Source: Eulemur rufifrons | Taxonomy: Eukaryota; Chordata; Mammalia; Primates; Lemuridae | Reading direction: 5' to 3' | Assembly (NCBI RefSeq): GCF_041146395.1 | Contig: NC_090996.1 | Location: 35,240,738 to 35,304,737, forward strand | DNA length: 64,000 bases | Shown here: positions 1 to 12,034 of the stretch, piece after piece | Position numbering within the stretch: the first letter of the stretch is position 1 | How the letters are laid out: every line of letters starts with the position of its first letter | The notes under the pieces: model-generated | Databases searched by the model: none | Told to the model about the DNA's origin: nothing | What the model saw: the letters and a program-made list of their open reading frames with translations, nothing else | Made by a program: the position numbers and the translations under genes

Positions 1-211
1 TCAGGATGCAGGGACAGCCATCTGCGACCCACATGGCCTCGGGCCACCCCTTGACTGCTCTGTGTCACTTTCCTCCCCATGGAACAAGAGACTGTAGTGC
101 CTTGTAGGGCTGCGGGCGTGTGAGGGCGGCGCAGGTGCTGGCCCTGGGCTGCTCTGCGGCAGGTGTGGCCAGTGAGGGTCACGCCCAGGCCTTGTCCTGC
201 CACCCCTACAG

Positions 212-1078
212 GCTTCAACGCTGTGGTGCTCCTGAAGGGCACACCACCCCCACCCCCGCCAGGGCTGGCGCCCCCCGTCAGCAAGCCACCCCCCGGCTTC
301 TCTGGCCTCCTGCCCAGCCCCCACGCGGCCTGTGTCCCCAGCCCCACCACCACCACGAAAGCGTAAGTGCAGGTGGGCTGCCTGGCCCGCGCCGCTGGGG
401 GCTGGGGGAAAGGTGCCCTCCCCTTGGGCCACCCTGAAGGCTGAGGCCTCCACTGCCTCCTCTTCCTGTCCTGACTGACCCCCAGGCCCAGGCTGCCGCC
501 TGTACCACGGACCTACCTGGTCCCCGAGAACTTCCGGGAGAGGAACCTGCAGCTCATCCAGTCCATCAGGGACTTCCTGCAGAGCGACGAGGCCCGCTTC
601 AGCGAGTTCAAGAGCCACTCGGGGGAGTTCAGACAGGTCAGGGGCCAGGGGTGCGGGGGGCTGGCCTGCCTGTCCAGGGCCAGGCCTGGGGCGGAGTGAC
701 TGAGTCTGGCTCTCCGCGTGGCAGGGCATGATCTCTGCTGCCCAGTACTACAAGAGTTGCCGGGACCTGCTCGGGGAGAACTTCCAGAAGATCTTTAACG
801 AGCTGCTGGTGCTGCTGCCCGACACCGCCAAGCAACAGGAGCTGCTGTCTGCTCACGCCGACTTCCACAGCCGGGAGAAGCCTCCTGGCGCCAAGTCCAG
901 GAAGAATAAGAAGAGTGCGTGGCAGACCGACACCCGGCAGGCGGGCCTGGATTGCTGCGTGTGCCCCACCTGCCAGCAGGTCCTTGCTCACGGAGACGTC
1001 AGCAGCCACCAGGCGCTGCACGCCGCCCGGGACGATGACTTCCCCTCCCTGCAAGCCATTGCCAGGATCATCACGTAG
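212..1078 (+). CDS. ZNF598: ZNF598 3' part (last three coding exons; 5' part lies outside the window)
   Basis: ZNF598 is the E3 ubiquitin ligase that senses collided ribosomes and ubiquitinates 40S proteins to start ribosome-associated quality control. Coding exons seen here are 212-362, 486-636 and 725-1078, each with AG acceptors and GT donors, and all joining in one frame that ends at TAG 1076-1078. The first holds the proline-rich stretch (PPPPPPGLAPP); the second starts PRLPPVPRTYLVPENF; the third contains a C2H2-like tail (CCVCPTCQQVLAHGD, then H-x3-H) and ends QAIARIIT. The protein matches the remembered human C-terminus closely. The RING domain and N-terminal zinc fingers must lie 5' of position 1. 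The segment 1-211 looks intronic. Confidence 0.93.
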
Positions 1079-1660
1079 CTCCCGCCGGCATGGACGGGCG
1101 CCGTCACACCCGTGAGCATCCTTTCTCCTTCCTTCGTCCTCCTGGCTGCCAGGCGGCCAGGAGGGGCCCTGGTGAGGCCGCCTGCTCATCCTTTCGGGTG
1201 GCCGGGCCCACCAGGGAGTGGCCAGGAAGGTCTACCCTGCCTGTCAGCACTCTGCCACGCAGAAGTTCCGTCCCCTGTGTCGGCAGTGGTCTTGGTTTCT
1301 ATTCTGCTTTTGGAAGGCGCCAGGGGAGGGAAGGGCTGGGGTGCAGAGACGTGTCCCTGCTGTCAAAGCCAGAGGTCACAGCGGCCTGATCTGGGCCCTC
1401 TGGAAGCTGAAGGCTGCAGCACCTGCGGCCCCAGACCCGGCAGCTGTGGGTCCACTGGTGCTGGAGTCAGATGTCACATGTGTTGTGTAAACAGTTGGCT
1501 GTTCCGTGATTCAAGAATGTTCAGGATTAAAAACAGACACGAAATTGTGCTACTTGAAGTTGAATCTTTTTATGAGACAAGCTGAATCTAGGATCTCAAA
1601 TTGCCTCTGGCCTTTTATAAGACAGTTTATCTTCAAATAAATTTATTTTGCAATACTGCA
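1079..1660 (+). other. ZNF598: ZNF598 3' UTR and poly(A) signal
   Basis: Non-coding sequence directly follows the ZNF598 stop. A canonical AATAAA lies at 1636-1641, so cleavage is expected near 1655-1665. An earlier ATTAAA at about 1527 could act as an alternative signal. Nothing in the segment looks like a separate gene. Confidence 0.75.
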
Positions 1661-3200
1661 CCTAGCTGGCGTCCTGAGCTTCTCTTGCCTCCCGAGTGCA
1701 CCCGAAGCCGTATTCAGAAGTGGGGGGGGGTGTCTCTGGGACACTGTGGCAAAGTAACTTATCCTCAGTTATCTGGATCTAGTTCACTGAAACCCCTGCT
1801 TTCTGCTTCAAACACATAAACAGCAAAAAGGTCCTAAACACACAGCCACGTTCAAACCAGGCAAAGAAAACGTCCCTGGATAAGAAACAACAGATTTTGG
1901 TGACGAAGGGACAAAGCCAGTGGCCTGCAGAGGAGCCGGGCCGGAGCCGCATGGCTGCGTTGGCACTGCCCGCCTGAAGCCGAGGCCTTGGACAGTGGCA
2001 TTCAAGCGGCATCCCCTGGGTGGTGGCTAGGCTGGGGCCCGCTAGGCTATCCGTCGGACCGGGTAGAGGTCACCTGCCTTCCCTCCACACCAGGGGGGAC
2101 CCTCACGCCGCTGCCGTCTTTGCAGAGGATTGCAAGGTTCCGGAGCAAGACCAGCCCCGCAGAAGAGCGGAGCAACCTGGGACACGGGGCAGCTCATTAA
2201 GGATGTTGACAATAACTACTCTGGAAGAAGAGGTGACAGCCACCATACCACTAGGCCACACGTCAGCAGCAGCTGCTGTGACAAGCACCACTCCAGGTTC
2301 TTCACACACGTCACTCATCAGTCCTCGTCCCACGCTGTGCCCCCAAAGCTGTCGCTGCCCTTTCACAGAAGGGGAACCTGAGGCACAGCCACGCTGGGAC
2401 ACTTGTCCACGACGACCCAGCTGGAGGGGCCAAGCTGGCTCCGGCTCCAGTTCTCAACTGCGTCACGCCACCAGGAGGTTATGAAAAAGAACCAGCTAGG
2501 AATCTTAGAAATGGAAAATTGAGACAAAAATCCCAATATCTGTGTTCAAAATAAACAATGCCACACGGGGGAGTCTCCCAGGCTGTAACAGCAGGAGACA
2601 GCGGGGATGCCAGGGGAGTCGAGCCCTGGGAGCAGGAGTGCTCAGAGGGGGACGTTTGGCAAGATCGTGACCGCTTTTCCCAACATGAAGAAGGGAAAAA
2701 AACAAGCACTAAGCAGGATGAAGCTTTAAAAATTCACATCTAAACACAAAAGAATCCTAAAAATCATTACCACAAAGAAAAGATAACTTACAAAGACAGC
2801 AAGTCGCACTGTGGCTGCTCTCAGCAATACAAGACGCCAAAACACGACACAAATATCTTCAAGGTTTTAAGGAAAATAACTGACTGAAAAACCATCTTTC
2901 ATGAATACGGGAGTAATTCAATGAGTAAGACTTAGAGAACAATTAAAGATACACTCCAGCGAGAGTAGACTGTGGCAAAGTAATTTATGCTCAGTTATTG
3001 AGCATAAATTTTTTCTCCAGCAAGAAAAAATAAGAAACAGTATGATGCAAATCTAGACTTCTTCCATAAGAAAATAATTTGTGTTTAATTATTTGCACCT
3101 AGGAGGTGGACAACACCCATATGGGACTTGGAAGGGTAAGAACCCATGACATTCAGGAGTAAGATAGAAATACTGGTTAACTTTTCTTTAAAAAAAAAAA
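1661..3200. other. Spacer between ZNF598 and the repeat cluster
   Basis: No gene is visible. A worn MIR-like stretch in minus orientation sits at about 2340-2440 (text like 'GGGGAACCTGAGGCACAG'). A 30-bp sequence at 1743-1772 recurs at 2969-2998 with about three mismatches, and the second copy runs into a perfect 12-bp inverted repeat. The rest is unassigned. The A-rich run at 3191-3208 precedes the truncated Alu. Confidence 0.5.
2982..3010. repeat. Perfect 12-bp inverted repeat with 5-nt loop
   Basis: AATTTATGCTCA at 2982-2993 is followed by the loop GTTAT and by its exact reverse complement at 2999-3010. It lies at the end of the second copy of the 30-bp direct repeat seen at 1743-1772. 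The role is unknown; it may be a scar of a templated insertion. Confidence 0.7.
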
Positions 3201-3208
3201 AAAAAAAA

Positions 3209-3512
3209 CAAAGCTAGAGCACTCTGGGAGGCCGAGGAGGGAGGACTGCTTGAGCTCAGGAATTCGAGACCAGCCTGAACAAGAGTGAGACCCCGTCTCT
3301 ACTAAAAATAGAAAGAAATTAGCCAAACAACTACAAATAGAAAAAATTAGCCGGGCATGGTGGCGCGTGCCTGTAGTCCCAGCTACTTGGAAGGCTGCGG
3401 CAGAAGGATCGCTTGAGCCCGGGAGTTTGAGGTTGCTATGAGCTAGGCTGACGCCACGGCACTCACTCTAGCCCGGGCAACAGAATAGGACTCTGTCTCA
3501 AAAAAAAAAAAG
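3209..3512 (+). repeat. Alu, 5'-truncated, strepsirrhine type
   Basis: The sequence starts inside the left monomer ('CACTCTGGGAGGCCGAGG'), lacks the GGCCGGGCGCGG head, has the A-rich linker, a right monomer with 'TAGGCTGACGCCACGGC', and a poly(A) tail at about 3500-3512. It abuts the mariner relic and replaces the 3' part of that element. Confidence 0.9.
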
Positions 3513-4548
3513 AGAAGTGGTCAAAGCCTGGAAGAAGTGGTAGTCAGTTGGAGCAAGGTCTAGTGAATATGGTGGATGACAGAGAGTTTCCAAGTCCAGT
3601 CTCTGTAGTTTGAGCTGCACTGTTTGTGTAACATGTGTTCGAGTGTTGTCTTGTAAGAGGACTGGCCTATCTCTATTGACCAATCTCGGCTGCTTAATTG
3701 CAAGCATCCTCATCATTTCATCCAACTGGTTGCAACAGACACCTGCTGTAATGGATTGACCAGGTTTCATGGAGCTGTAGTGGATAATACCAGCTCTGGA
3801 CCACCAGACGGACACCATTAGGTTTTTTTTTTTATGAATACTGGGTTTTGGACTGTGTTTAGGCACTTCATCTTTGTCCAACCATTGTGCTAAACACTTG
3901 TGATTGTCAAAAAGAATCCATTTTTCATCAAATGGAACAATACGGTGTAGAAATGGTTCGTCTTTATGTCGTGACAGCAAAAGAAAGGCAACTTCGAGAC
4001 AACTTCTCTGCTGACGCTTGTTTAATTCATGCGGAACCCATCTGTCCGGCTTCTTTACCTTGCCGGTTTGTTTCAAATGGTCCAATATTGTTGGAACAGT
4101 AACGTCAGACCTTGCTGCTAATTCACACTTAAGTTGAGATGGATTCGCTTCCACTACAGCTTTCAGCTCATCATTATCCACCTTGGTCTCAGGTCGCCCA
4201 TGTGGCTCGTTTTCAGGATTAAAATGACCAGAACTTCTCAAACCATTGATATACTGTGCGTTCATTAGCCACATCCTTCCCACTTCGTTGATATTTCCAG
4301 CTGTCTGTGCTGCATTGATTCCATGATGGAACTCATATTCGAAAATAACACCAATTTTGACTTAATCCAGTTTCACAAAAATTGCTCTAAAAAAATTTTG
4401 AAAGATAATCACAAGCCAAAATGTGCATTGGAGAGAATGAAGATGCACCTTCACAATAAACATAAGAAGCATCAAAGTGAAATGTCAGAGATCAACTGTC
4501 AAACTTAGTACTTGAAGAAATCAGACATTTCATACTTAGTAACCTAAA
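3513..4548 (-). mobile_element. Mariner (Tc1/mariner) DNA transposon relic, transposase pseudogene
   Basis: The minus-strand frame 4283-3498 stays open for 261 codons and reads as a mariner transposase. It has a helix-turn-helix region (…PTILDHLKQTGKVKK), the linker motif WVPHEL, and the catalytic DD34D layout: FDEKWILFDN, then LLQDNTRTHV, then SLDLAPTDYHFF. Upstream, 4284-4350 encodes the expected N-terminal part (FHHGINAAQTAGNINEV) but runs out of register near 4285, and a stretch is missing, so the gene is dead. The 5' end lies near 4548, where TTAGGTTACTAAG on the minus strand resembles a mariner terminal repeat next to TA. The C-terminus is lost at the Alu poly(A) near 3512. The closest relatives I recall are Hsmar1/cecropia-like mariners; the exact subfamily is not resolved. 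Confidence 0.88.
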
Positions 4549-4614
4549 TATTTTCCAAAGAACGGCAACTGAGCAGATGCGCGGCCGCACTCTCCCCTCC
4601 TGTGTGATCTTCTC

Positions 4615-5095
4615 CGAGTATGATGTTGAGACTTCTCTCATCAAGTCCTGGCATCACTGTCCCTTCCCTAGAACTGACTTAGACCTTGGTGACTTCCTTG
4701 ACCAACAGATGAAAGAGGAAGTGACGGTAGGTGACTTCTGAGCCCGTGTCACAAAAACTTCAGGCACTTGTACCTTGATCTCTTGGGACCCAGCCACCAT
4801 GCTGCAGGGAAGCCAAGCGGTCCACGGCAGGGGGAGAGGAGGACCCAGCCCGGCCCGCTCCTGGCTGGGCTCCCAGCCGACAGCGGCTCCCACTTGCCAG
4901 CGAGTCGGTGTCGCTGGGTCATCTCGGCAGTGGACCTTCTAGTCTCCAGCTGACCTGCCCCAGCTGACACCACGCGGGGCAGAGAAGAGCCGTCTCCAGC
5001 AAGCCCTGCCCAAACCACGGATTCGTGAGCTAACTAAACTGCTGTTGTTTTAAGCTGCTATCTTTGGAGATGGTTTGGTACAAAACAGTAGCAGC
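4615..5095 (+). mobile_element. MLT1-type (ERVL-MaLR) LTR fragment
   Basis: The order of landmarks resembles mammalian MLT1 LTRs: 'GACCAACAGATGAAAGAGG', 'GTGACTTCTGAG', 'CTTGATCTCTTGGGACC', 'AGCCACCATGCTG', then 'GCTGTTGTTTTAAGC' and 'TTTGGTACAAAACAGTAGC'. It is an old solitary LTR with no internal viral gene nearby. Boundaries are approximate. Confidence 0.7.
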
Positions 5096-5279
5096 CAGAT
5101 CAGTTTCGATGTCTGTTGGTTGCATTGTGATTACATCACAGTGAGGTGCTCGGGGATGGAGCATCTGGTTGAGTGGTTATTTTGTAGAATGCCCCTCAGA
5201 CAGTTCTCTCAAATAGTTCAGGGGACAAAAAGTTTTCTATGCTGCATTTGTAACTTTCTGTACGTCTGAGGTGGTTTCA

Positions 5280-6130
5280 AGAGGAGCCAAAGAAAGAAAG
5301 AAGGAAAATCACCATATACTGAAGTTTGCGGGATGCAGCTAAACCAGACTGGGAAATTTTTAACCTTAAATGAATGTACTAGAAAAAGATCAGAAGTAAG
5401 TTAAATTCTCAACTCCAGCAGCTGGACAGAGAAAAATAAAATAGCCCACAGAAAGCAGGAGACATACCGCAGATTTAAATGAAATAGAAAACCAACAAAA
5501 AATTGGTAAAAACTAATGTCAGGAATTTTTTGTAAAAGGGACCAATACAGACGTATTAAAATCAGAATACAGGCCAGGCGCGGTGGCTCACGCCTGTAAT
5601 CCTAGCACTCTGGGAGGCCGAGGCGGGTGGATCGCTCAAGGTCAGGAGTTCGAGACCAGCCTGAGCAAGAGCGAGACCCCGTCTCTACTAAAAATAGAAA
5701 GAAATTATATGGACAACTAAAAATATATATATAGAAAAATTAGCCGGGCATAGTGGCGCATGCCTATAGTCCCAGCTACTCGGGAGGCTGAGGCAGGAGG
5801 ATCACTTGAGCCCAGGAGTTTGAGGTTGCTGTGAGCTAGGCTGACGCCACGGCACTCACTCTAGCCTGGGCAACAAAGTGAGACTCTGTCTCAAAAAAAA
5901 AAAAAAAAAAAAAATCAGAATACTAAGAAAATAACTGACAAGAAACTTGCAAACCCAGACGACACAATTTTCTATATATAAATGACCACAGTTGGTCCAA
6001 GAATAAGTAGAAAGCCCATAGAAAACAGAAGTGGAAATCCGCCTGCACCCTCCCTCAACAACGGAAAGAGCAAAGAAGGTGCCAGGCCCAGACTTTATAA
6101 TTAAGTTCTACCAAACTTTTAAGAAACACA
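5280..6130 (+). mobile_element. L1 LINE ORF2 fragment, split by an Alu
   Basis: Two pieces, about 5280-5570 and 5911-6130, resemble the same part of old L1 ORF2: 'GATGCAGCTAAACCAG…AAATTTTTAACCTTAAATG', and later 'CCAGGCCCAGACTTTATAA…TTCTACCAAACTTTTAAG'. They are interrupted by the Alu at 5571-5910. The reading frame is broken by many changes. A short inverted Alu follows at about 6147. Confidence 0.75.
5571..5910 (+). repeat. Alu, near full length, with target-site duplication
   Basis: This strepsirrhine-type dimeric Alu begins GGCCAGGCGCGGTGGCTC and ends in about 18-20 A. It is flanked by the exact 13-bp duplication AAAATCAGAATAC at 5558-5570 and 5911-5923, which shows that it inserted into the older L1 piece. 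The middle linker carries an ATATATAT expansion. Confidence 0.96.
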
Positions 6131-6146
6131 AAATCTTTACTTCCAT

Positions 6147-6305
6147 TTTTAGAGACCGGTCTCGCTGTGTTGCCCAGGCTAGAGTGCAGTGGTGTCATCA
6201 TAGCTCACTGCAGCCTCAAACTCCTGGCTCCAGCGATCCTCCTGCCTCAGCCTCCCGAGTAGTTGGGACTACAGGTGCCACCACCACACCAGGTGCGGTT
6301 TTTTT
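6147..6305 (-). repeat. Alu fragment (single-monomer length)
   Basis: The plus strand reads the Alu complement ('AGAGACCGGTCTCGCTGTG…GGAGTGCAGTGG…GCCTCAGCCTCCCGAGTAG'), so the element is on the minus strand. Only about one monomer is present and it is worn, consistent with an old copy. Confidence 0.8.
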
Positions 6306-7549
<1,244 letters not shown>

Positions 7550-7699
7550 AGAAAGAAAGAAAAAGAAATTAAACACACTGGAAAATAGTTTGGCTCTTTT
7601 TTTTTTTCTTTTTAAACTGCTTTATTAATTTCATATTATGAAAACAATATTTTTTTCCTAAAATGAGTGCAGTTGAAAATATTCAATTAGAAACTGATA

Positions 7700-8565
7700 A
7701 GTGGAAACAGCAAAAGGTTTGCGGAAGAAGTAAACCACAAAAATACAATCTTGTAAAGCAGCGGCCACATTAGTAACCTCAGGGGAAACCTTAGGGTTCC
7801 AAGTCCCCGTGACTGTGGGGGAACTGCTAAACCAACTGTAGCTCTGTGTCCACACCATGGAATACTGAGCAATAAAAGGAACAAAGTATCGATACATACA
7901 ACAGCCGGGCGCCTGGCCCACGCCTGTAGTCCCAGCTACTCTAGTCCCAGCTACTCGGGAGGCTGAGGCAGGAGGATCGCTTGAGCTCAGGAGTTGGAGG
8001 TTGCCGTGAGCCAGGCTGACGCCACAGCACTCTAGCCCGGGCAACAGAGTGAGACTCTGTCTCAAAAAAAAAAGATACACGTCACAACTTGGACGGATTG
8101 CAAGGGAATTACGTCGAGCGAATAAAGCTAATCTCAAAAGGTCACATACTGTGTGATTCTGCTTATATAACGTTCTTGAAGTAATCAAATTATAGAGATG
8201 GAGGGCAGGTCAGTGGTTGCCCGGGGTTGGGACAAGGCGCAGCCATAACGGGCAGCAGTCAGAGCTGGGTGGCGGCGGAACGGTTCTGTACCTCAAATGT
8301 GGTGGTGGTTACGTGAGCTTTGCAGTTGACAAAATTGCACAGGCCTACAAACACCCGCGCAGGCACACACGGGGCTCTGTAAAACCCACGAAACCTCAGT
8401 AAGCTCCGTGGACTGCGCCAAGGTCTGTCCGGTTCCGAAGGTGCACGACAGCCGCGCTCACGGTCCCACTGGGGAAGCTGGGTGAGGGACACAGGCCCAG
8501 TGTGGCTTTTTTTTTTTTCAATTTCCTATGAATCTATAATTATTTCCAAATAAAAAGTCTGGAAA
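7700..8565 (+). mobile_element. L1 LINE 3' end (old L1M type), interrupted by an Alu
   Basis: The text follows the 3' end of old L1s: 'CACCATGGAATACTGAGCAATAAAAGGAAC', then after the Alu 'ACAACTTGGACGGATTGCAAGGGAATTA', 'CAAATGTGGTGGTGGTTACG', and the terminal 'CTATGAATCTATAATTATTTCCAAATAAAAAG' region at about 8526-8560. Position 7850 onward is the best-matching part. The 5' limit is uncertain. Confidence 0.8.
7903..8073 (+). repeat. Truncated Alu inside the L1 3' end
   Basis: The start 'GCCGGGCGCCTGGCCCACGCC' jumps straight to the right monomer ('GGGAGGCTGAGGCAGGAGG…AGCCAGGCTGACGCCACAG') and ends in a short A tail. It contains a small duplication of 'AGTCCCAGCTACT'. It splits the L1 3' end. 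Confidence 0.88.
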
Positions 8566-9246
8566 AAAGGAATTAAACATTTGTAAAACAATACCAAAAA
8601 TAACAGGAAAGGACAAGAATATCTTGGGGATGACCCTGGGGTCAGGAAAGGCCCCCAGACTGTGAAGAGTCAAACCATGTGGATGAGGTTTACAACTACG
8701 GCATCAGAATTTAAAACTTCCATATAACAGAGGGTGACAGAAACAAGTGACAAACCAGCATGAAACAAATGCAATCTTTAAAATGTAAAATACCCAGAAT
8801 TATACCTAAGTCCTACCAATTAACAAAAGACAAAAACCAGAGAAATGAATAAAGGATATGAAACAAAACTCACAGATGAAACAAAAATGACTAGTAAACA
8901 CAAGCTACGTAAGCACATGTGTAATCTGGAATGAAATTTAAAAACAATAATAGCAGCTGAGCACATTTGGTTCATTTTACAAACAAGGACACTGACACCT
9001 GGCAGGGTTAAGCAACCCATCATGGGGCAGGAAGGCAGGATTTGCACCCCTGCCTCTCGGCACCAGAGCTTCTGTTCTAACCATTGCACCACACTGCCTC
9101 TCTGCAGGCAAGAACAGCCAGAGGCTGTCACCTCTCAGGCTGGCAAAGGCTACAAAGTCTGACAACACCAAGAGTTGGCAAGGATGCGGCCCCAGGAGCT
9201 CACATAGGCTGACATGGAAATGCAAACACGTGCAGTATGTCTCTTC
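8566..9246. other. Spacer: old L1-like sequence and a MIR
   Basis: 8566-8950 is AT-rich and looks like a worn LINE but was not assigned. About 8955-9107 is a MIR SINE in minus orientation ('TTCATTTTACAAACAAGG…GATTTGCACCCC…CCATTGCACCACACTGCCTCT'). 9108-9246 again resembles L1 3' flanking text. There is no gene. Confidence 0.55.
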
Positions 9247-9261
9247 AAAATAAAAGGGCTC

Positions 9262-9547
9262 CAGCCACGTGTGGTGGCTCACACCTGTAGTCTTGGCTTT
9301 GGGAGGCCAAAGCAGGAGGATCATTTGAGGCCAGGAGTTTGAGACCAACCTGAGCAACACAGCAAGACCCCGTCTCTACAAAAAAATTTAAAAATTAGCC
9401 AGGCATAGTGGCACTGGCCCATAGTCCCGGCTACTCAAGAGGTTGAGGCAGGAGGATCGCTTGAGCCCAGGAATTTGAGGCTGCAGTGAGCTGTGATGAC
9501 ACCACTGCACTCCAGCCTGGACGACAGAACAAGACTCTGTCTCTAAG
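9262..9547 (+). repeat. Alu, old (J-like), with target-site duplication
   Basis: Its right monomer reads 'GAGGCTGCAGTGAGCTGTG…CACTCCAGCCTGG', closer to ancestral AluJ than to the lemur-type copies. It is flanked by the 15-bp duplication AAAATAAAAGGGCTC at 9247-9261 and 9548-9562. Confidence 0.93.
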
Positions 9548-9562
9548 AAAATAAAAGGGCTC

Positions 9563-10406
9563 AGAGCCCTTGACAGCCATGATCCCTTCAGAAGCCCTAG
9601 AGAAACACTGGCCCTGAGCAAACCATCTGCCGTGAGGAGCAAAATGCTGCAGATACCGGTGTCCGTCATGGGAAGGCGCTGAACGAGATTTGGTAGAGAG
9701 GAGGAAAAAGGATTGAGCCACATCTGCATGTGCCAAGGTGGACACATGTCAAAAACACATTGAAGGGAAAAGATCAAGCGGCAGAGAACATGTGCAGTGT
9801 GGTATGCAAATACAAACAAGAAATGGCGCACTTCCTACGGCTGCACACACCACGTTAAGGCGTGTCAAAAAGCCCGGTTTCACGGTGCCTTGAAAAGTTT
9901 GACATAGATCCAAACGTTACCATATGAGCCAGCAACTCCACTCCCAGCTACATTCCCGAGAGAATTGAATGTGAAGTCAAACAGATACTCGTGCACCAGT
10001 GTTCACAGCAGCCTGAAGATGGAAACAACCGTGTCCATCAACAGATGAACAGACAAAACATGGTCCATGCACACGATGGAATATTACTCCAACACACAGA
10101 GCAATGAAGCAACTGACATATGTCGTAACGTGATGCTGGGTAAACAAAGCCAGGCACAAAAGGACAAATGACGTATGATTCCACTTACATGGAATATCTA
10201 GAACTGGCAAAGTCATAGAGCTAGAAAGCAGATTGGAGGTTACCAGGGACTGTGGGCAGGGCAATGGAAGTCACCGTTTAATGGGCACAGAATCTCTGCT
10301 AAGGTGATGAATAAGCTTTGGAAACAGTAGTGACGGTTGCACAACATCAGGAGTATAATTAATGCCACTGAACTGTACACTTAAAATGGTTAAATTGGCA
10401 ATTTTC
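9563..10406 (+). mobile_element. L1 LINE 3' end (old L1M type)
   Basis: From about 9890 the sequence follows the L1 3' end: 'GAGCCAGCAACTCCACTCC', 'AGCAGCCTGAAGATGGAAAC', 'CAACAGATGAACAGACAAAAC', 'TGGAATATTACTCCAACAC', and the terminal 'GAACTGTACACTTAAAATGG'. The 5' part, 9563-9880, is less certain. No open frame of note remains. Confidence 0.8.
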
Positions 10407-10431
10407 AGAGAGAGAGAGAGAGAGAGAGAGA
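10407..10431. repeat. (GA)n microsatellite
   Basis: About twelve uninterrupted GA units follow directly after the L1 3' end, followed by an AT-rich stretch of ATACATAC type. Confidence 0.97.
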
Positions 10432-10794
10432 TACATACAAATATAAACACAAATATACACATATGGCAACTACAGGCCAAACTCCTGGGGAGGGGGGTTG
10501 TGGAGGGAAGGTGTGGGACTCCGCTTTTCATGAGGACTCTGTACCTGTGAGGTCCTCCCGCTATCACGAGAAAGGGTACACGAGCTGGGAGTCTCTCCAG
10601 CACTTCAGACAGCCTGCCGAGGGGCGGAGCTTTTGCCCAGACCAGTGTGGTATGTGGTGGGGCCCCCAGACCCTGGGGTGGGGGTCAGCCTGGCCTCCAC
10701 CTCCCAGCCCCCTCCTGGGTTCTGGGCCCTGGTGCCCGTTGGACCCCAGCCCCAGGGCAGAGGCAGAAATGATTCCAGGAGTGTCCAGGTCACG

Positions 10795-12034
10795 GTCAAC
10801 TTGTTTACAGTCTTTATTGTAAAGAAGTTGCAGTTGGAACATGGGACGCTGAAAATACACAATCACCGACTGTTCTTTCAGAACAGGGAGGGAGAGATCT
10901 ATATATACAAAAATTGTAAACATGTTCACTTAAATATCCACACGGAATTGGTCTATGCTACAATGTACAGGGCTGTTTCTCAACTGCAACTCCAGAGGGA
11001 GGCATCTGTCTTAAGATGAAACGCGGCGACCGTGTTTGGTATCGACGTAATGTGAAAAGCAGCTTGAGCGATGCATGAGCAGTCAGCTACGCAGAGGGAC
11101 CCCCGCCTGGGGCTGGGCCGTAAAACAGGGTGCAGGGTGGGGAGGGAGGGGCCGGCCCAGCAAGCCAGGTAAAGGGAACGGCACAGAATGGACGTGTCCG
11201 GGGCACAGCGGGCAGATGGAACCTCTCAGCCTCTCTCCTGGCGAGGGGCTTGTCTTGCCTGGCACCCAGGTGTCCTGTTCCCTCCTTGGACAAGGTCTCA
11301 CCGAACGGCTGGGACAGGACTGGTGCCCAGGCCCACAGCTGTCTTGTGCCTTCCTGGCCAGAACCATCGACACCGGGGCCTGGGCAAAGGCAGGTAGGGG
11401 CTGGGGCTGGGGCTGGGCCACAGACAGAGGGGCGGCTTGTGGGGCACTATGAGGTGGAACCTGAAGACTTGACCACAATCACAACATCGACACGGCCCAG
11501 CTGCTCTACCGAGCCTGCGAGAGATGGTGGGAGGGTCTGGACGGGACGAACCATCATGACAGGAGCAAGGACAGTCACTACCCACAGGGACATGGGACGG
11601 GGAACACTAGCCAGGATCCCCAGCTGTGGTAGGGGGTGTCCTTGTACCCGGTCCTGGGCAGTCCCTGCACCTGGTCGTAGGGCCAGTTGGACCCCTGACC
11701 CCAGAGTGGACAGGTGAGCCCCAGGTTGTCTGGCCGCTGAGGGGAACGCCTCCCCCAGGTCAGTCCACTCCAGCTGGGGGACACATGCCCTGGGCTGTGC
11801 TGTCCCCTCCTCAGGACCTCAGGCCTGGGGCCAGGTGCTGAGGGGACTGAGGGGACTGGCAGGGGGATGGCCCAGGCACTCTAGGGACTAGCCCCTCTTG
11901 GCCCTGGACAGCCCACAGTAGCCACCCCCTCTGTCCCTGGTGCTGGACTGGAAGGACCCAAGGGAGGCCCCAGGAGGCCTTGGGGCCTGCGTTGGTGGAG
12001 TGGCCTTCAGGCCCTGGTCTGGGCCTGCCAACCA
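10795..12034 (-). other. SYNGR3: SYNGR3 3' UTR with poly(A) signal
   Basis: The minus strand carries AATAAA at 10818-10813 (plus text TTTATT), placing the SYNGR3 mRNA end near 10795. The 1.2-kb UTR holds a short GGGGCT run near 11396-11417 and no convincing open frame. The convergent ZNF598 gene ends about 9 kb away, so the gap 1.66-10.8 kb is filled with repeats. Confidence 0.75.

Noticed and set aside
7658..8188. Open frame of 176 codons on the minus strand
   Set aside because: It is antisense to an L1 3' end and a truncated Alu; no gene.
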